From contig CAJHZI010000495.1 of assembly GCA_905160935.1 (NCBI GenBank), positions 1,202,501 through 1,266,500 on the forward strand: a DNA stretch of 64,000 nucleotides. The letters run 5' to 3'. The DNA is from Enchytraeus crypticus (lineage: Eukaryota > Annelida > Clitellata > Enchytraeida > Enchytraeidae). The translations under genes were made by a program, and so were the position numbers. Below the pieces are notes generated by a model that had not been told where the DNA came from, searched no databases, and saw nothing but the letters and a program-made list of their open reading frames with translations. Positions 25,763 through 36,791 of this stretch are shown here, piece after piece; position 1 is the stretch's first letter, and the number at the start of each line of letters is the position of its first letter.

Positions 25763-26040
25763 CTGTAGCACAGTGGTTAGAGGCGTAAGGTAACGTTATG
25801 AAGTTTTAATGACCGATCCTGAGGTGATTTGAACTCTCGTGGGTTCAATTTTCGGCAGAGCTGATCTGAGAGCAGAATCTAGAACATTCACTGGACTCCC
25901 TACATGGAAAATGGAATAAATTTCGTAACAAATTATTTAAAATAATAATTTTTATATCAATAATTTCAACATTTTTAAAGTTATAGATATCAATATAGCT
26001 GATCATTTCACTACAGTGGATGTTATTAATTAATTGTTAT
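25763..26040 (+). repeat. SINE family C copy
   Basis: Counterpart of 9065-9305, with tagcacagtggttagaggcg at the head and a decayed B box. Confidence 0.75.
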
Positions 26041-26164
26041 TATTAACTTAACTCCCTATAGAATTGCAACATAGTTAGGCCTACATGGGATCACTCAGAA
26101 CTTAACCTCTTCCATCCACACTTCCAAAGTCTTCCTTTTAATCAGATCAGTATTAAATTTTTCT

Positions 26165-26494
<330 letters not shown>

Positions 26495-27354
26495 GCAATT
26501 TCATACTTAGTTAATGTTCTACCCATTCAATATCAGTTTTTCATCTAGTGCCTATGAACTTTAACGAGCACATGGTACTCACTTTCCCTTAGTTCCATTC
26601 TGTTTCTGTCCTTCATAGTTGTGCCTCACATTAGACTTAACATTCTCATTTCTCTCACATGAAAGCTCTGTAAACGTTCCCTTTTAAATGCAAAGGTTCC
26701 TCTCTGCTAATGTTCCCTTTTATCGCTTATTAGAGAATTACAACTAAACCAAATGGAGAAGTAAATAACTGTATTATATAACTATATGCAAAATTATACA
26801 GACGCCGCATATAAGGTCTTCCTTTTGCAAGAAAGATGTGAATAGACACTTCTACAATAACCAGTCCAGTAGAGTATGACGGGAATGGAAGTCCCAGGTA
26901 TTTCTATTCAGAGTCGGTGTTCAAGCGAAACCGCTCTATCGTCCCAAAAGGTTAGGATATTCACGTCCGCTAGAGCATACCTATGCAAAGCTTTTGTATT
27001 GCGTATGCTTAAAATCTTCATGGAACAAATTTACAAAGCATCCTTACTACTTAGTCCATGAGTTTATTAGAACCAAAAATAAATTAAACGAAAAGAATCA
27101 CATTGTGCAGGTACATCATGCAAACATCATATCAATGATTATAGCCTAAGTATTTCAAACATTTGTATCACTTCAATCGTATAAATCAAAACTCAATAGT
27201 CAATTTATTAAATCCTATGACCATCAGAGTGGGCACAAGATGCTCTCTCTAGCTGACCACCACAGAAAATAAGCATTACTAATTATAATAGCAGTTGATG
27301 AACTATTACATGTACATGTACATGTATAGGTAACAGGACGTTACAAGACCATGC

Positions 27355-27480
27355 TTAGGAATTCTAAATATAACGCTGTGATTAAATTTTTAAAAATAGT
27401 AGCTGTGAATTATAATAGTAAAAGACAGAGCTGTAATTAGCGTAACCATTAGGAATTTTAAATATGACATTATGGCGTCA
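27355..27480 (+). repeat. Unit of the 120-bp repeat seen at 14840
   Basis: Contains agctgtaattagcgtaacca and ggaattttaaatatgac. Confidence 0.55.
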
Positions 27481-27574
27481 GCGTTACTTCGTACAGACAA
27501 AACTGGATCAATATATTAGATAATATTATAATATTGTTATTATGTTATTGTTATATCAATAATACGAAATTAGA

Positions 27575-27770
27575 ATTAGTATTATTATATTATTATATTA
27601 TTATATTATTATATTATTATATTATTATATTATTATATTATTATATTATTATATTATTATATTATTATATTATTATATTATTATATTATTATATTATTAT
27701 ATTATTATATTATTATATTATTATATTATTATGTTATTATATTATTATATTATTATATTAATTATTATTA
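27575..27770. repeat. (TATTATAT)n array
   Basis: An uninterrupted 8-bp period (attattat) for nearly 200 bp; the Tyr/Ile/Leu open frame across it is spurious. Confidence 0.95.
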
Positions 27771-28059
27771 CGCTACTGCCATTATTTTATGTGCTATGGA
27801 AGTTTGAATTGAGGGTTAGAATGGTCAAACTTTTTCTGACCCCGTTCCATCATGCAGAACCCCCTAATCTAATGTGGACACTTAGCAGGGGAACGCATTT
27901 CAGAAAAAATGAGAGCTTATGGAAAGTTCCTCTGCTCCCTCCCCCTACTTTAACCACTGAGTACTACATTACTTTAGGAAACTTACCTTTGCAGTGGCGA
28001 TTGCAGCATTTCACATTGTAATTCTTAAAGTACTGCCAAATGTGAATGATAAAAGGAGG

Positions 28060-28175
28060 TCCGTGTTGTGGCCGGGACACTGAAGAATTGACCTACCGTT
28101 AACAGCACTTGTCGTTAAAGAGGCAAAGCACAAATTGAAGAGAGCAACGGGAAGCCACCTCAGAATCCATGTTTT
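28060..28175 (+). repeat. SINE family A2 copy
   Basis: Head gtgttgtggccgggacactg and gaagaattgacctaccg; end gggaagccacctcagaatcc. A reversed fragment of the same end lies at about 28950-29020 (gaggtggtttcccgctgccc). Confidence 0.65.
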
Positions 28176-28179
28176 TTCC

Positions 28180-28495
28180 CTAAAACTATAGGCTCTATAA
28201 GCATAGACCGCTTGGTCCATATCTTAAGTAGCCTATCTCACTTGTAGTCGTGATTCTCGACACTTTCTTGAGTCATTTCAGGCTAAACCTGAGCGTACCC
28301 GAGTCACAATCACAATTATATTACATTTTTCTGTGCCTCGATACTTAGAATTTATTTCTTTATCTCGCCTTGGTGCAAGAAGGCAAACCATACGAGCACT
28401 TGCAGGCCGCCGACCTAAGATGGGCTACTGGGCTTTATAGAATTGACTGTATACACTTTCAAACGTTCGTAACACAGTATAATACTGTCCCATAG
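28180..28495. other. No gene seen
   Basis: Unique-looking sequence without a supported open frame. Confidence 0.4.
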
Positions 28496-28499
28496 ACAT

Positions 28500-28790
28500 T
28501 CACATCCACATTTTAGTCCTAACATCTGGTTCGAAAATTCGTTTTAGAGATTTTATCGGCATTCTATACTCGCTTCTTATATCATATGTTTAATTGTTCC
28601 AAATGCATTTTTCAGGGCTTAAATTCTGCCGAATTTTCCATTTAATTTTTTCATTCAGCCGATAGTGCACCAAAAGGCATAAAGTAAGCATAGGAATAAG
28701 TAAAAAGTCTAACAATGAGCTAATGAATGTCTCAATATTTCACTGTGTAGAGCGACATGTTGCGTCAGGAAGTTTTAAATGGCTGTTCCA
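28500..28790 (+). repeat. Dispersed repeat family D copy
   Basis: Diverged copy with gcaccaaaaggcataaagta and gagctaatgaatgtctcaat. Confidence 0.65.
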
Positions 28791-28799
28791 GAGGTCTCT

Positions 28800-29395
28800 A
28801 GGGTTCTACCAAATGACAGGTCCAAGGTACATATTCCTACTCACATGCTGCTTTCACGCTCCTAAAAGAACACTTCAAAGAAAAACAAGTTAATAAGTTA
28901 TCCAGCACAACATGCTATGCCGGAGCCACAGATTAATGTAGCCTATAGCATGGGAATAATAGGGCTTATGAGGTGGTTTCCCGCTGCCCTCTTCAGTTCT
29001 TACTTAGTCGCAACTTAACATACGCGCAGTTTCAGGTACTTAAATGGGTGATTACCTTGTAACACATATGATTCGCCATGCGTGGCCAGTAACCTGGCGA
29101 ACATAAAAACACAGTAGTCTATACAATGTATAATAGAGCCTGAGAAGCTTTGAGAGATGGAGCTTTAGACGTGTCCTTTCATGAACACTGAACTGATATT
29201 GTTATATTGAAATAACTTTTGTGAACTTCTAAAGTCTTGCCTTTCAAGTCCTGCTGAATATGGACATAATGTATATGCTCGTGTAGATATACATGTATGC
29301 TGGTATTATGAAGCATTGCATAAATTCTGTATACCTTTTAGAAGATTGTCTAAAAGCCCTCTAGGCGCTGAGTTCTGCCTTATTAGGCATATTCA
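28800..29395. other. No gene seen
   Basis: Apart from the SINE A2 scrap near 28950-29020, nothing recognisable. Confidence 0.4.
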
Positions 29396-29399
29396 TCTT

Positions 29400-29665
29400 A
29401 AATAAAACTACATTTATAATTGTATATATAATCTATTAAATTTTTATATTTTATATATTATATATACATGCATATTCATGTATACATGTATATATATATT
29501 AATGTGTGTGTATATATATACATTATATATATATACAAATACATGTAGGTCTATATATATTGGTGTACATGCATATATATAAATATATTATATACATGTA
29601 TAGATAATATATAGAATATATATTTATATACATATACAGACTATATAGGCCTATATATATACACA

Positions 29666-29725
<60 letters not shown>
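29400..29725. repeat. (TA)n-rich cluster
   Basis: Interrupted TA/CA/GTA runs, ending in a pure run at 29670-29724. Confidence 0.9.
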
Positions 29726-29727
<2 letters not shown>

Positions 29728-29875
29728 TAGATAGAATGAAAGTAAATGAACTCTACATGTATAGTCCCTTATAGTCTCCAATTGGAACTCCTCTGCAAAA
29801 TGATCAATTACTGATACTTCTTTTTCAGATGTATTCAAAGAGAACACCGACACTCACTTATGAACACCATATACA

Positions 29876-29980
29876 TCACCATGCATCACCATGCATCACC
29901 ATGCATCACCGTGAATCACCATGCATCGCCATGCATCACCATGCATCATCATACATCACCATGAATCACCATGCATCGGG
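29876..29980. repeat. 10-bp minisatellite (caccatgcat)
   Basis: About ten units of caccatgcat with single-base variants. Confidence 0.9.
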
Positions 29981-30039
29981 TTTAGACTAGTCTTTCAAGC
30001 AGTAGTGCGGCTTTAATTGATTGCGCATGTATATATCTA

Positions 30040-30135
30040 TCAGAAAGACCAAAATGATGAGAGTGTCCCATAATAAAGGTAAAGTTAATGCCACAATAGA
30101 TGAGAAGATGGTACAGGTAAGGAGTTTCTAATATT
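30040..30135 (+). mobile_element. LINE type 1 internal scrap
   Basis: agaccaaaatgatgagagtg and ataataaaggtaaagttaat correspond to the KTKVMRVSNNKGEVN segment. Confidence 0.65.
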
Positions 30136-30282
30136 AAACAAAGAGATATACAGCAATTCTATGATCTAATAAAATAGCTATACTGCTAATAAGTAATGCA
30201 GAAGGGCTATATGCAAGCTTAATCGAATTGGGCTTTTAAAGGAAGTGTTCGTAAGTGTATAACTTAATATAGAATGTCTTAA

Positions 30283-30510
30283 TAGGGTAGAAGTAACGCC
30301 ATGAAGTTTTAAATGACATATCCTGAGGTGAATTGAACCCTCGTGGGTTCGAATCCCAGCCGCGCTGATCTGAAAATCTCGGACATTCACTGGACTGGTT
30401 ACACACGGTAAATGGAATAAATTGCCTAAATGGTTTAAACATGCAGTATAAAAAATTGATAGATATCAACTTAGTTGATCATTTCACTGTAATGCGTGTT
30501 TACTTTTATA
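30283..30510 (+). repeat. SINE family C copy, well preserved body
   Basis: Shows a good B box (cgtgggttcgaatcccag) and the tail gatcatttcactgtaatgcg. Confidence 0.8.
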
Positions 30511-30519
30511 ACAAAATAG

Positions 30520-31360
30520 TCGTTTAACTAATACCCTCGTGTAATCAAGTCAACTTTGGAGGAAGAAGGAGCCATTAGCAGCTGTGACCACCAGGAAGCT
30601 AACCGGTAGTGTACATACTGATAAGGAAGCAAGTTCATGTAGTAGCTATTGTACATGCTGATAAGGAAGCAAGTTCATGTACACTGTTTGAGCTCATCTC
30701 ACTGAAGCCGCCATTGAAATGATCGCTGTGGAAGGCGAAAGGTATGCAAAGAAGAAGACAATCTTTGATCAAAATTGCTAAGGAAATTAGATTATTTATA
30801 AGCATATTGTTTATTAGTAGATATGGTCATTTTTCGATTCGAAGGCTGTATACTGAGAACAAGCCAGTTTCTGAGTTTCGCAGACCAGTTTTCCTAGTCT
30901 ACCTCAGAAGCTACTCCTAAGAACATGCCTGTGTTGAAGGACTCTATCCAGAAAGCTTCATAGCAAGGTTACACCTGAAGCTCTCATTATGGCACCAGAC
31001 ATTTATTGCCCTCAAGTGGAGCGTAAATGACGTTGGTGTACCGTATGTGGTGTCATAGCAGATGATGCAGAAAGGAGTACTACGTAGGACTACGTGAGAA
31101 ATTTCTTTATGCGTTCAGTGCTTTATCTACTGTACATAATCACATAAGTCATGCTTTTTACGTCAAAGATGATATACACCTGTAGGCCCTATGAATGAAA
31201 ATTTTTTATGTTGTGTACTGAAGGTTGATATGCAAGGCTGATTAACTACATGCATGCAGCCTTGTAACGAGTTGCTGTTTGATGTTAGTCTGTTTATAGT
31301 AGTAAATAATATTAATCATAACAGTGGTTTAACGTCCGTTTTCTTATAAAAAGGATAATG
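30520..31360. other. No gene recognised; one 46-bp duplication
   Basis: A segment with ctgataaggaagcaagttca occurs twice (about 30618 and 30658). A short open stretch near 30700-30750 (EAAIEMIAVEGER before gtatgc) looks exon-like, but I recognise no family and see no partner exons. Confidence 0.35.
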
Positions 31361-31477
31361 TCATGGACGCCACCTCTTCATATGTCACTACAAATCGATT
31401 CACCCCAAACCATCTGAAAAACTGTGCTGAAGAGAAAGAAAAAAGAGAAGGAAAGAAGCCTTGGAGAAAGTGGGTAC

Positions 31478-31536
31478 TTATATGCATATATACATATATA
31501 CATATATACATATATACATATATACATATATATATA

Positions 31537-31590
<54 letters not shown>
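31478..31590. repeat. (CATATA)n then (TA)n microsatellite
   Basis: Hexamer catata units grade into pure TA. Confidence 0.95.
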
Positions 31591-31597
<7 letters not shown>

Positions 31598-31800
31598 AAT
31601 TGAGAAGAAAGAAGTCGCCATTAGCTCATCTAAAGGGAGGCTCTAAATTGGCTCCTGTACTTACTACGCATTTTACGTTCTGCGAAGTTCTGCAGAAACG
31701 CCCAACGTCGATTCTTTTGGTTAAAGTTTTATTGTATCTAGAGGGTTGAATGATGTACTGATTCCCCTTTTAATTGCGGGAAATGACATAGTAATATGAG

Positions 31801-31805
31801 ACTAC

Positions 31806-31839
<34 letters not shown>

Positions 31840-31840
31840 T

Positions 31841-31891
<51 letters not shown>

Positions 31892-31950
31892 AAGTGCACT
31901 ACCTGCTGGCAGGTCCATGGTATATAACGCCTCCTCCTATGAGATGTAGT
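31801..31950 (-). mobile_element. (TC)n tract joined to a LINE type 1 3' end
   Basis: On the minus strand the element ends ccatggacctgccagcaggt and agtgcacttaag, then runs into about 80 bp of GA, the longest example of this LINE's GA tail. Confidence 0.8.
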
Positions 31951-31954
31951 CGCC

Positions 31955-32580
31955 TAAATGCGACTATATCTCATATTAAAATCCTTAAATTCGTAACCAA
32001 AGTAACCCGATGTGATATCTCCGATCCGTGATTTACAAGTTAGTCTCAAATCTCCCAAAAGGCTTTACCAGCAAGTGTCTTCTAATAAAAGCCTACATGG
32101 TGTTAATTTTTTAACTCTTTGATAATCATATATACATGTGTATGAACTTTAATCCCCAAAATACAAGGCAGTAAGAAAATAATAAGAAATGAAAAATTAT
32201 AAGGAACGGAATAACCGAAACTGCGGAGTAACCATTAAGAAACAAATTTTAACTAAAAATCGTCGCTTGTGTTGGGATTTATTATCAATAATTAATTAGG
32301 CCAATATACCTTCAAAATAATTCCAAAGGTTATATCTTATTTTACCAATATATTGCATATTTATTTTTAATATTAACATAATCCATATAATCAGACCTAT
32401 CTAAATCTAACTTATTTTTCAAGCATTCAGAGATAATTAGCATATTATGTAAAAAAATTGTGTCTGTGGTAATGATAGAGTAATTCAAATGGCTAAAAGC
32501 CACAATACGACTGGGATGCAATACGAAGTAGTAACTTTTTCAAAAGTTAAATTTTTTTTAATAGTAGACATTATCGTAAG
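31955..32580. other. No gene seen
   Basis: AT-rich sequence; no supported feature. Confidence 0.45.
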
Positions 32581-32584
32581 CATT

Positions 32585-32800
32585 TCATAAATCTGTAAGT
32601 TCAGCATTAGACAGAGATGAAACAGAAATGCCATAAAGTAGCATAGTTACCGCTTGAGAATACATTAATTTCAACAAGACATCAATTGCTGCTTCTGAAC
32701 CTAGTCTCCCTAGCATCATATTAATAACTGCGTAGAATTTGTCTCTGCTATCGTTCGAGAGACATTTAAACGACTTTTCATCGTTCATCGTTCTACATGT
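32585..32800 (-). mobile_element. CR1/L2-like LINE scrap
   Basis: Read downward: SRDKFYAVINMMLGRLGSEA, VLLKLMYSQAVTMLLYGI and SVSSLSNAELTDL, homologous in order to the KYYRSANVIYARMGS...ALPCLSYALEALSL segment at 24480-24610. Only this segment survives. Confidence 0.6.
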
Positions 32801-33059
32801 ACATGTAACTCCTACATGTTCATGTACATCGCTGTTTTTAACTAATTGAAGCTATTTGCAAAAGATCTTACTTAAAAGAGTTTATTGCTGGTGGAATTTC
32901 AGACTCGGATTGAACGAGATTAGAACCCCCGCTTCGGCAGATGATTTAAGAGCTGACTTGTATTTGACTGACGTTACGGTGTGTAATTTCAGACTCAACT
33001 CTGATCCCATCTTAACTCAAGCTGTTTGTTTAGCTGCTGCAGTTCACTTTTCCTGACGC

Positions 33060-33480
33060 TAAGTTGTTCAGCTTCCGCTTCCGGAATTCGAAGAAGGGGC
33101 AACTTCGTCCATTTGAATTCTCAGATATCTTTATAATTGCACCTCCACTTACTGTATCTAATACTGAAACTATACTATAATTACACTATTATAATTAAAT
33201 TATAATTATAATTATAACTAAATTAAAATTGTAATCTATAGGGCCTACTATAATTACTGTTTCTAATGTTATACGTATTCAAATTGATTAGATAAATACA
33301 ATGTGTCACATATACTTCAAAAGATACTGTATATCATTGTAAGACCGGGCTGCAGCAGAAAGTATCAAATATTAAATGTAATAGGTGACTGGAGGCATTT
33401 ATCAAGGAAGACAATGAAAAGCAACCAATGATAACAATTTCTTTAAAAACTAAGGGGCGTTAAGGTTATTATTTATGCAG
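33060..33480. other. No gene seen
   Basis: AT-rich; short ATTATA runs at 33180-33225. Confidence 0.45.
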
Positions 33481-33596
33481 GCGTGATAAATGTTTTAGAC
33501 TTGATTAATGTTTGGGTCAACGAGGTATTCGTATTGAGGGTGAGACAGACTAGAAGTTGGAATATGAGCCTTGGATCTGCCACTAGACAGAAAAAT

Positions 33597-33784
33597 CAGT
33601 GGCGTAGCGAGGGGAGGCAGGGAGGGGCATGTACGTGCCACCCAAGAAAAAATAAGACAAGATGTCACGTAAATTTTTAAGACCAAAATTTAAGTGCAAA
33701 CATTGCATTAATGTGTGCCTCCCCCGAAGTGCTTCCCCAAGATTAAAGTGCTTCTCCCAAGATTAACGCCTAGCTACGCCACTG
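33597..33784. mobile_element. Short hAT-type MITE (188 bp)
   Basis: Left end cagtggcgtagcgagg; right end, read on the other strand, cagtggcgtagctaggcg. Flanks agaaaaat and agaacaat form an 8-bp target duplication with one mismatch. Non-coding. Confidence 0.85.
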
Positions 33785-33814
33785 AGAACAATATGGAGAT
33801 ATTATATTTAAAAG

Positions 33815-33880
33815 CTAGAGATAAAAAGCTAATGTCAGTGACGGGCGAGCCCAGGATTTGAACCCCGCACATACTGATTA
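33815..33880 (-). repeat. SINE family B fragment
   Basis: Middle piece only (aatgtcagtgacgggcgagc through gcacatactgatt). Confidence 0.7.
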
Positions 33881-34030
33881 ATAGAGGGTTTTTAAGGAGA
33901 TTATATGTAATACGAGATTGTTTTCTAGTCTACGTTCGCTTCTTAGCAAATCTACGATTAAAGAATGACTTTGAAGTTCGAGATTACGAAAATGAACTAA
34001 ACTGAGTGCATGCTTGTTTAAAAATTTTCT

Positions 34031-34204
34031 CTCTCTTAGTGCACTGCCTACTGGTAGGTCCACGGTATATAAAGCCTCCACTCTTCTCTGTCTCGCTTTC
34101 ATCTTCACTTCCACATTTGGGTGGGTCTTTAAATCATCAAACATACCTAATCTCGGCCTGCCCCTGACTCTTTTTCCTTCCGTTTTACCTTCTATGACCT
34201 CTAT
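34031..34204 (-). mobile_element. LINE type 1, 3'-end piece
   Basis: Read on the minus strand it encodes the basic stretch and [12 protein letters not shown] end, flanked by agagag. Confidence 0.8.
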
Positions 34205-34440
34205 TTATAACATAAACATAACGGCACACTGGGTCAGGAAGCACAGATGCTTGTTTAAGACCCATTTCCTCCTTCCTCTCCATGGTTATTAGTAATCGTT
34301 GCCTTTTTTATAGACTTATAATACAAATGCTTATAAAAATAGAACTCTTGAACTCGCTTTCATCTATATAGTTGTACTTTTCACCATCTGTATTTGCAGA
34401 GGATCACTTGATCGCTGACCCCATTGAAGATGAAAGAAGA

Positions 34441-34860
34441 TATACAAGGGGGACTAGGCTAGGGGGACTAGGCTAGGGGGACTAAGCTAAGGGAGGTACT
34501 AGGCTAAGGGAGGTACTAGGCTAGGGGATGTACTAGGCTAGGGGAGGTACTAGGCTAGGGGAGGTACTAGGCTAGGGGGGTACTAGGCTAGGGGAGGTAC
34601 TAGGCTAGGGGAGACTAGGCTTTGGGGGACTAAGCTATGGGGGTCTAGACTAGGGGAGGTACTAGGGTAGGGGGACTAGGCTAGGAGAGGTACTAGGCTA
34701 GGGGGACTAGGCTAGGGGAGGGACTAGGCTAGGAGAACTAGGCTAGAGGAGGTACTAGGCTAGGGGTGGTTCTAGGCTAGGGGAGGCTAGGCTAGGGGAG
34801 GTACTAGGCTAGGGGACTAGGCTAGGGGAGTTACTATGTTAGGGGAGGTTGAGCTACGAA
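34441..34860. repeat. G-rich minisatellite (ggggaggtactaggcta)
   Basis: About 25 units of 13-17 bp, each with a run of three to six G on the plus strand. The Gs come in regularly spaced tracts, so G-quadruplex formation is conceivable. No coding function. Confidence 0.9.
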
Positions 34861-34869
34861 GTCGTCACC

Positions 34870-35460
34870 GGATTAAAGTGTCGAGAGAAGAAACTCGACG
34901 GAGAAATTTGCAACTGATCTTTTATAAAAGAGTAAGGCAAATCAAAGACCTGCTTCATTTACTTCTGTCCCCAGTAGAATGAGTAGCTTAATAATTAGCA
35001 TTACATTTGTATAACATTTGCTACAAATATAGCTACTAATGGTATATTTTATTTCTATTAAAATCTGGAGAGATTTTATATGCCTATGTTCATCTGAGTA
35101 TCTGATTATACATATTGTACATATGAATATTTGATTTATGAATAATAGACGATTTCTATAGTTTAACGGATTTGTTGAAGTAGCAATTAAATAGTAACTT
35201 TTCATTAAAATCATTTGATAGCCCGGAAAAGGAATCATTTATCTGTTATTCGGCAAATGGGTATGTTGAAATCATATTAACCGAATATCTTTTTTCACTT
35301 AATGGCTTATTACCTAACAAATATGCTGGTAGAGTTAATAGTTATATTTGTAATAATATTTTGTTTTAACTTTACGTGTTTATACGTCTATTTATAGCCC
35401 TTTCAAGCTATTATTTCAGCCTGTATTTATAGATATGTTTATCTCCCTTGAACATACCTA
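34870..35460. other. No gene seen between the two GC-skewed arrays
   Basis: AT-rich, with a frame on the minus strand (about 35238-34942) lacking recognisable features. Confidence 0.4.
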
Positions 35461-35479
35461 TCTCCCACCCATTTCCTCA

Positions 35480-36270
35480 CCCACGGGCCACCCCACCCTC
35501 TGAGCACCATAGGCCCTTGGACACCCACACTCTGAACACCCTAGGCTCTGGACACTCCACCCTATGAGCACCATAGGCCCTGTACACCCCACCCTATGAG
35601 TACCATTGGCCCTGGACACTCCACCCTAAGAGTACCATAGGCCCCTGGACACCCCACCCTATGAGCACCATTGGCCCTGGACACTCCACCCTATGAGCAC
35701 CATAGGCCCCTGCACACCTAACCCTTTAAGCACCATAGGCCCTGCACACCCCACCCTATGAGCACCATAGGCCCTGTACACCCCACCTTAGAGCACCATA
35801 GGCTCCTGTACACACCCCACACTTTAAACACCATAGGCCCTGGACACCCCACCCTATGAGCACCATAGCCCCTAGACACCCCACCCTATGAGCACCATAG
35901 GCACCTGGACACCCCACCCTCTGAGCACCATAGGCCCTTGGACACTCCACCCTCTGAGCACCATAGGCCATTGGACACACACCCTCTTAGCACCATAGGC
36001 CCTGGACACTCCTCCCTATGTGTACCATAGGCCCTGCACACCCCACCCTATGAGTATCATAGGCTCCTGCACACCCCACCCTCTGAGCACCATAGGCCCT
36101 TGGACACCCACCCTCTTAGCACCATAGGCTCTGGACATTCCACCCTCTGAGCACCATAGGCCCTGTACACCCCACCCTCTTAGTACCATAGGCCGTGGAC
36201 ACCCCACCCTCTGAGCACCATAGGCCCTTGGGCACCCCACCCTCTAAGCACCATAGGCCCCTGGAAACCA
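35480..36270. repeat. About 36-bp C-rich minisatellite
   Basis: About 22 units around gagcaccataggccctggac and accccaccctat, with variants. Minus-strand frames reading AYGAQRVGCPR-type repeats are translations of the array. Confidence 0.9.
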
Positions 36271-36299
36271 CTGAGTCGCCAGGCCACTACAACTCATGC

Positions 36300-36412
36300 T
36301 CAACATGTGCTATTGTTGCTGTTCTTGTTGATTTTGTCTCAATAGTACTTCGTGTTGTCGTTGATCACTGTAGCACTCTAATTGTTGTTATTATTATTAT
36401 TCGTGACTTAAC
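36300..36412 (+). repeat. Repeat family G copy with (ATT)n end
   Basis: gattttgtctcaatagtact, gttgtcgttgatcactgtag and cactctaattgttgtt, then ATT triplets. Other copies lie at 44886 and 60610. Confidence 0.65.
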
Positions 36413-36791
36413 ATCTTGACTCAATATTGATTAATGTTTTATGGAGAAAATAAATAACTTTTATCATACAGAGTGTGGGCTAATACATTGGAGATGGAAT
36501 TTATTAAATATAACAATAAGTAATAAGAACCCCTTTATAGCCGCTTTAAAAACATCCTAAAAACATCCTGGAGAAAGATTGAAACTTTAATACCACGGAC
36601 AATAAATTGTGATTTTGTGTATATATCTGACAATTTACATAGGCAATCGATCCTGTTACTTTTAGGAAATAAAATATCTCTCATGATACATCAAGGCAGG
36701 AATACAATTCTTTTATCATAGGCTAGTCTAGTTTTTGGGTAGGATTAAAGACCAGCACTTGACTAAAGATAAAACATGATGGTTTAACCAG

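Noticed and set aside
30690..30760. Possible isolated exon (EAAIEMIAVEGER followed by gtatgc)
   Set aside because: No recognised family, no matching acceptor or neighbouring exons; kept only as an unassigned stretch.
35756..36240. Minus-strand Gly/Cys/Arg repeat frames
   Set aside because: Translations of the 36-bp C-rich minisatellite.
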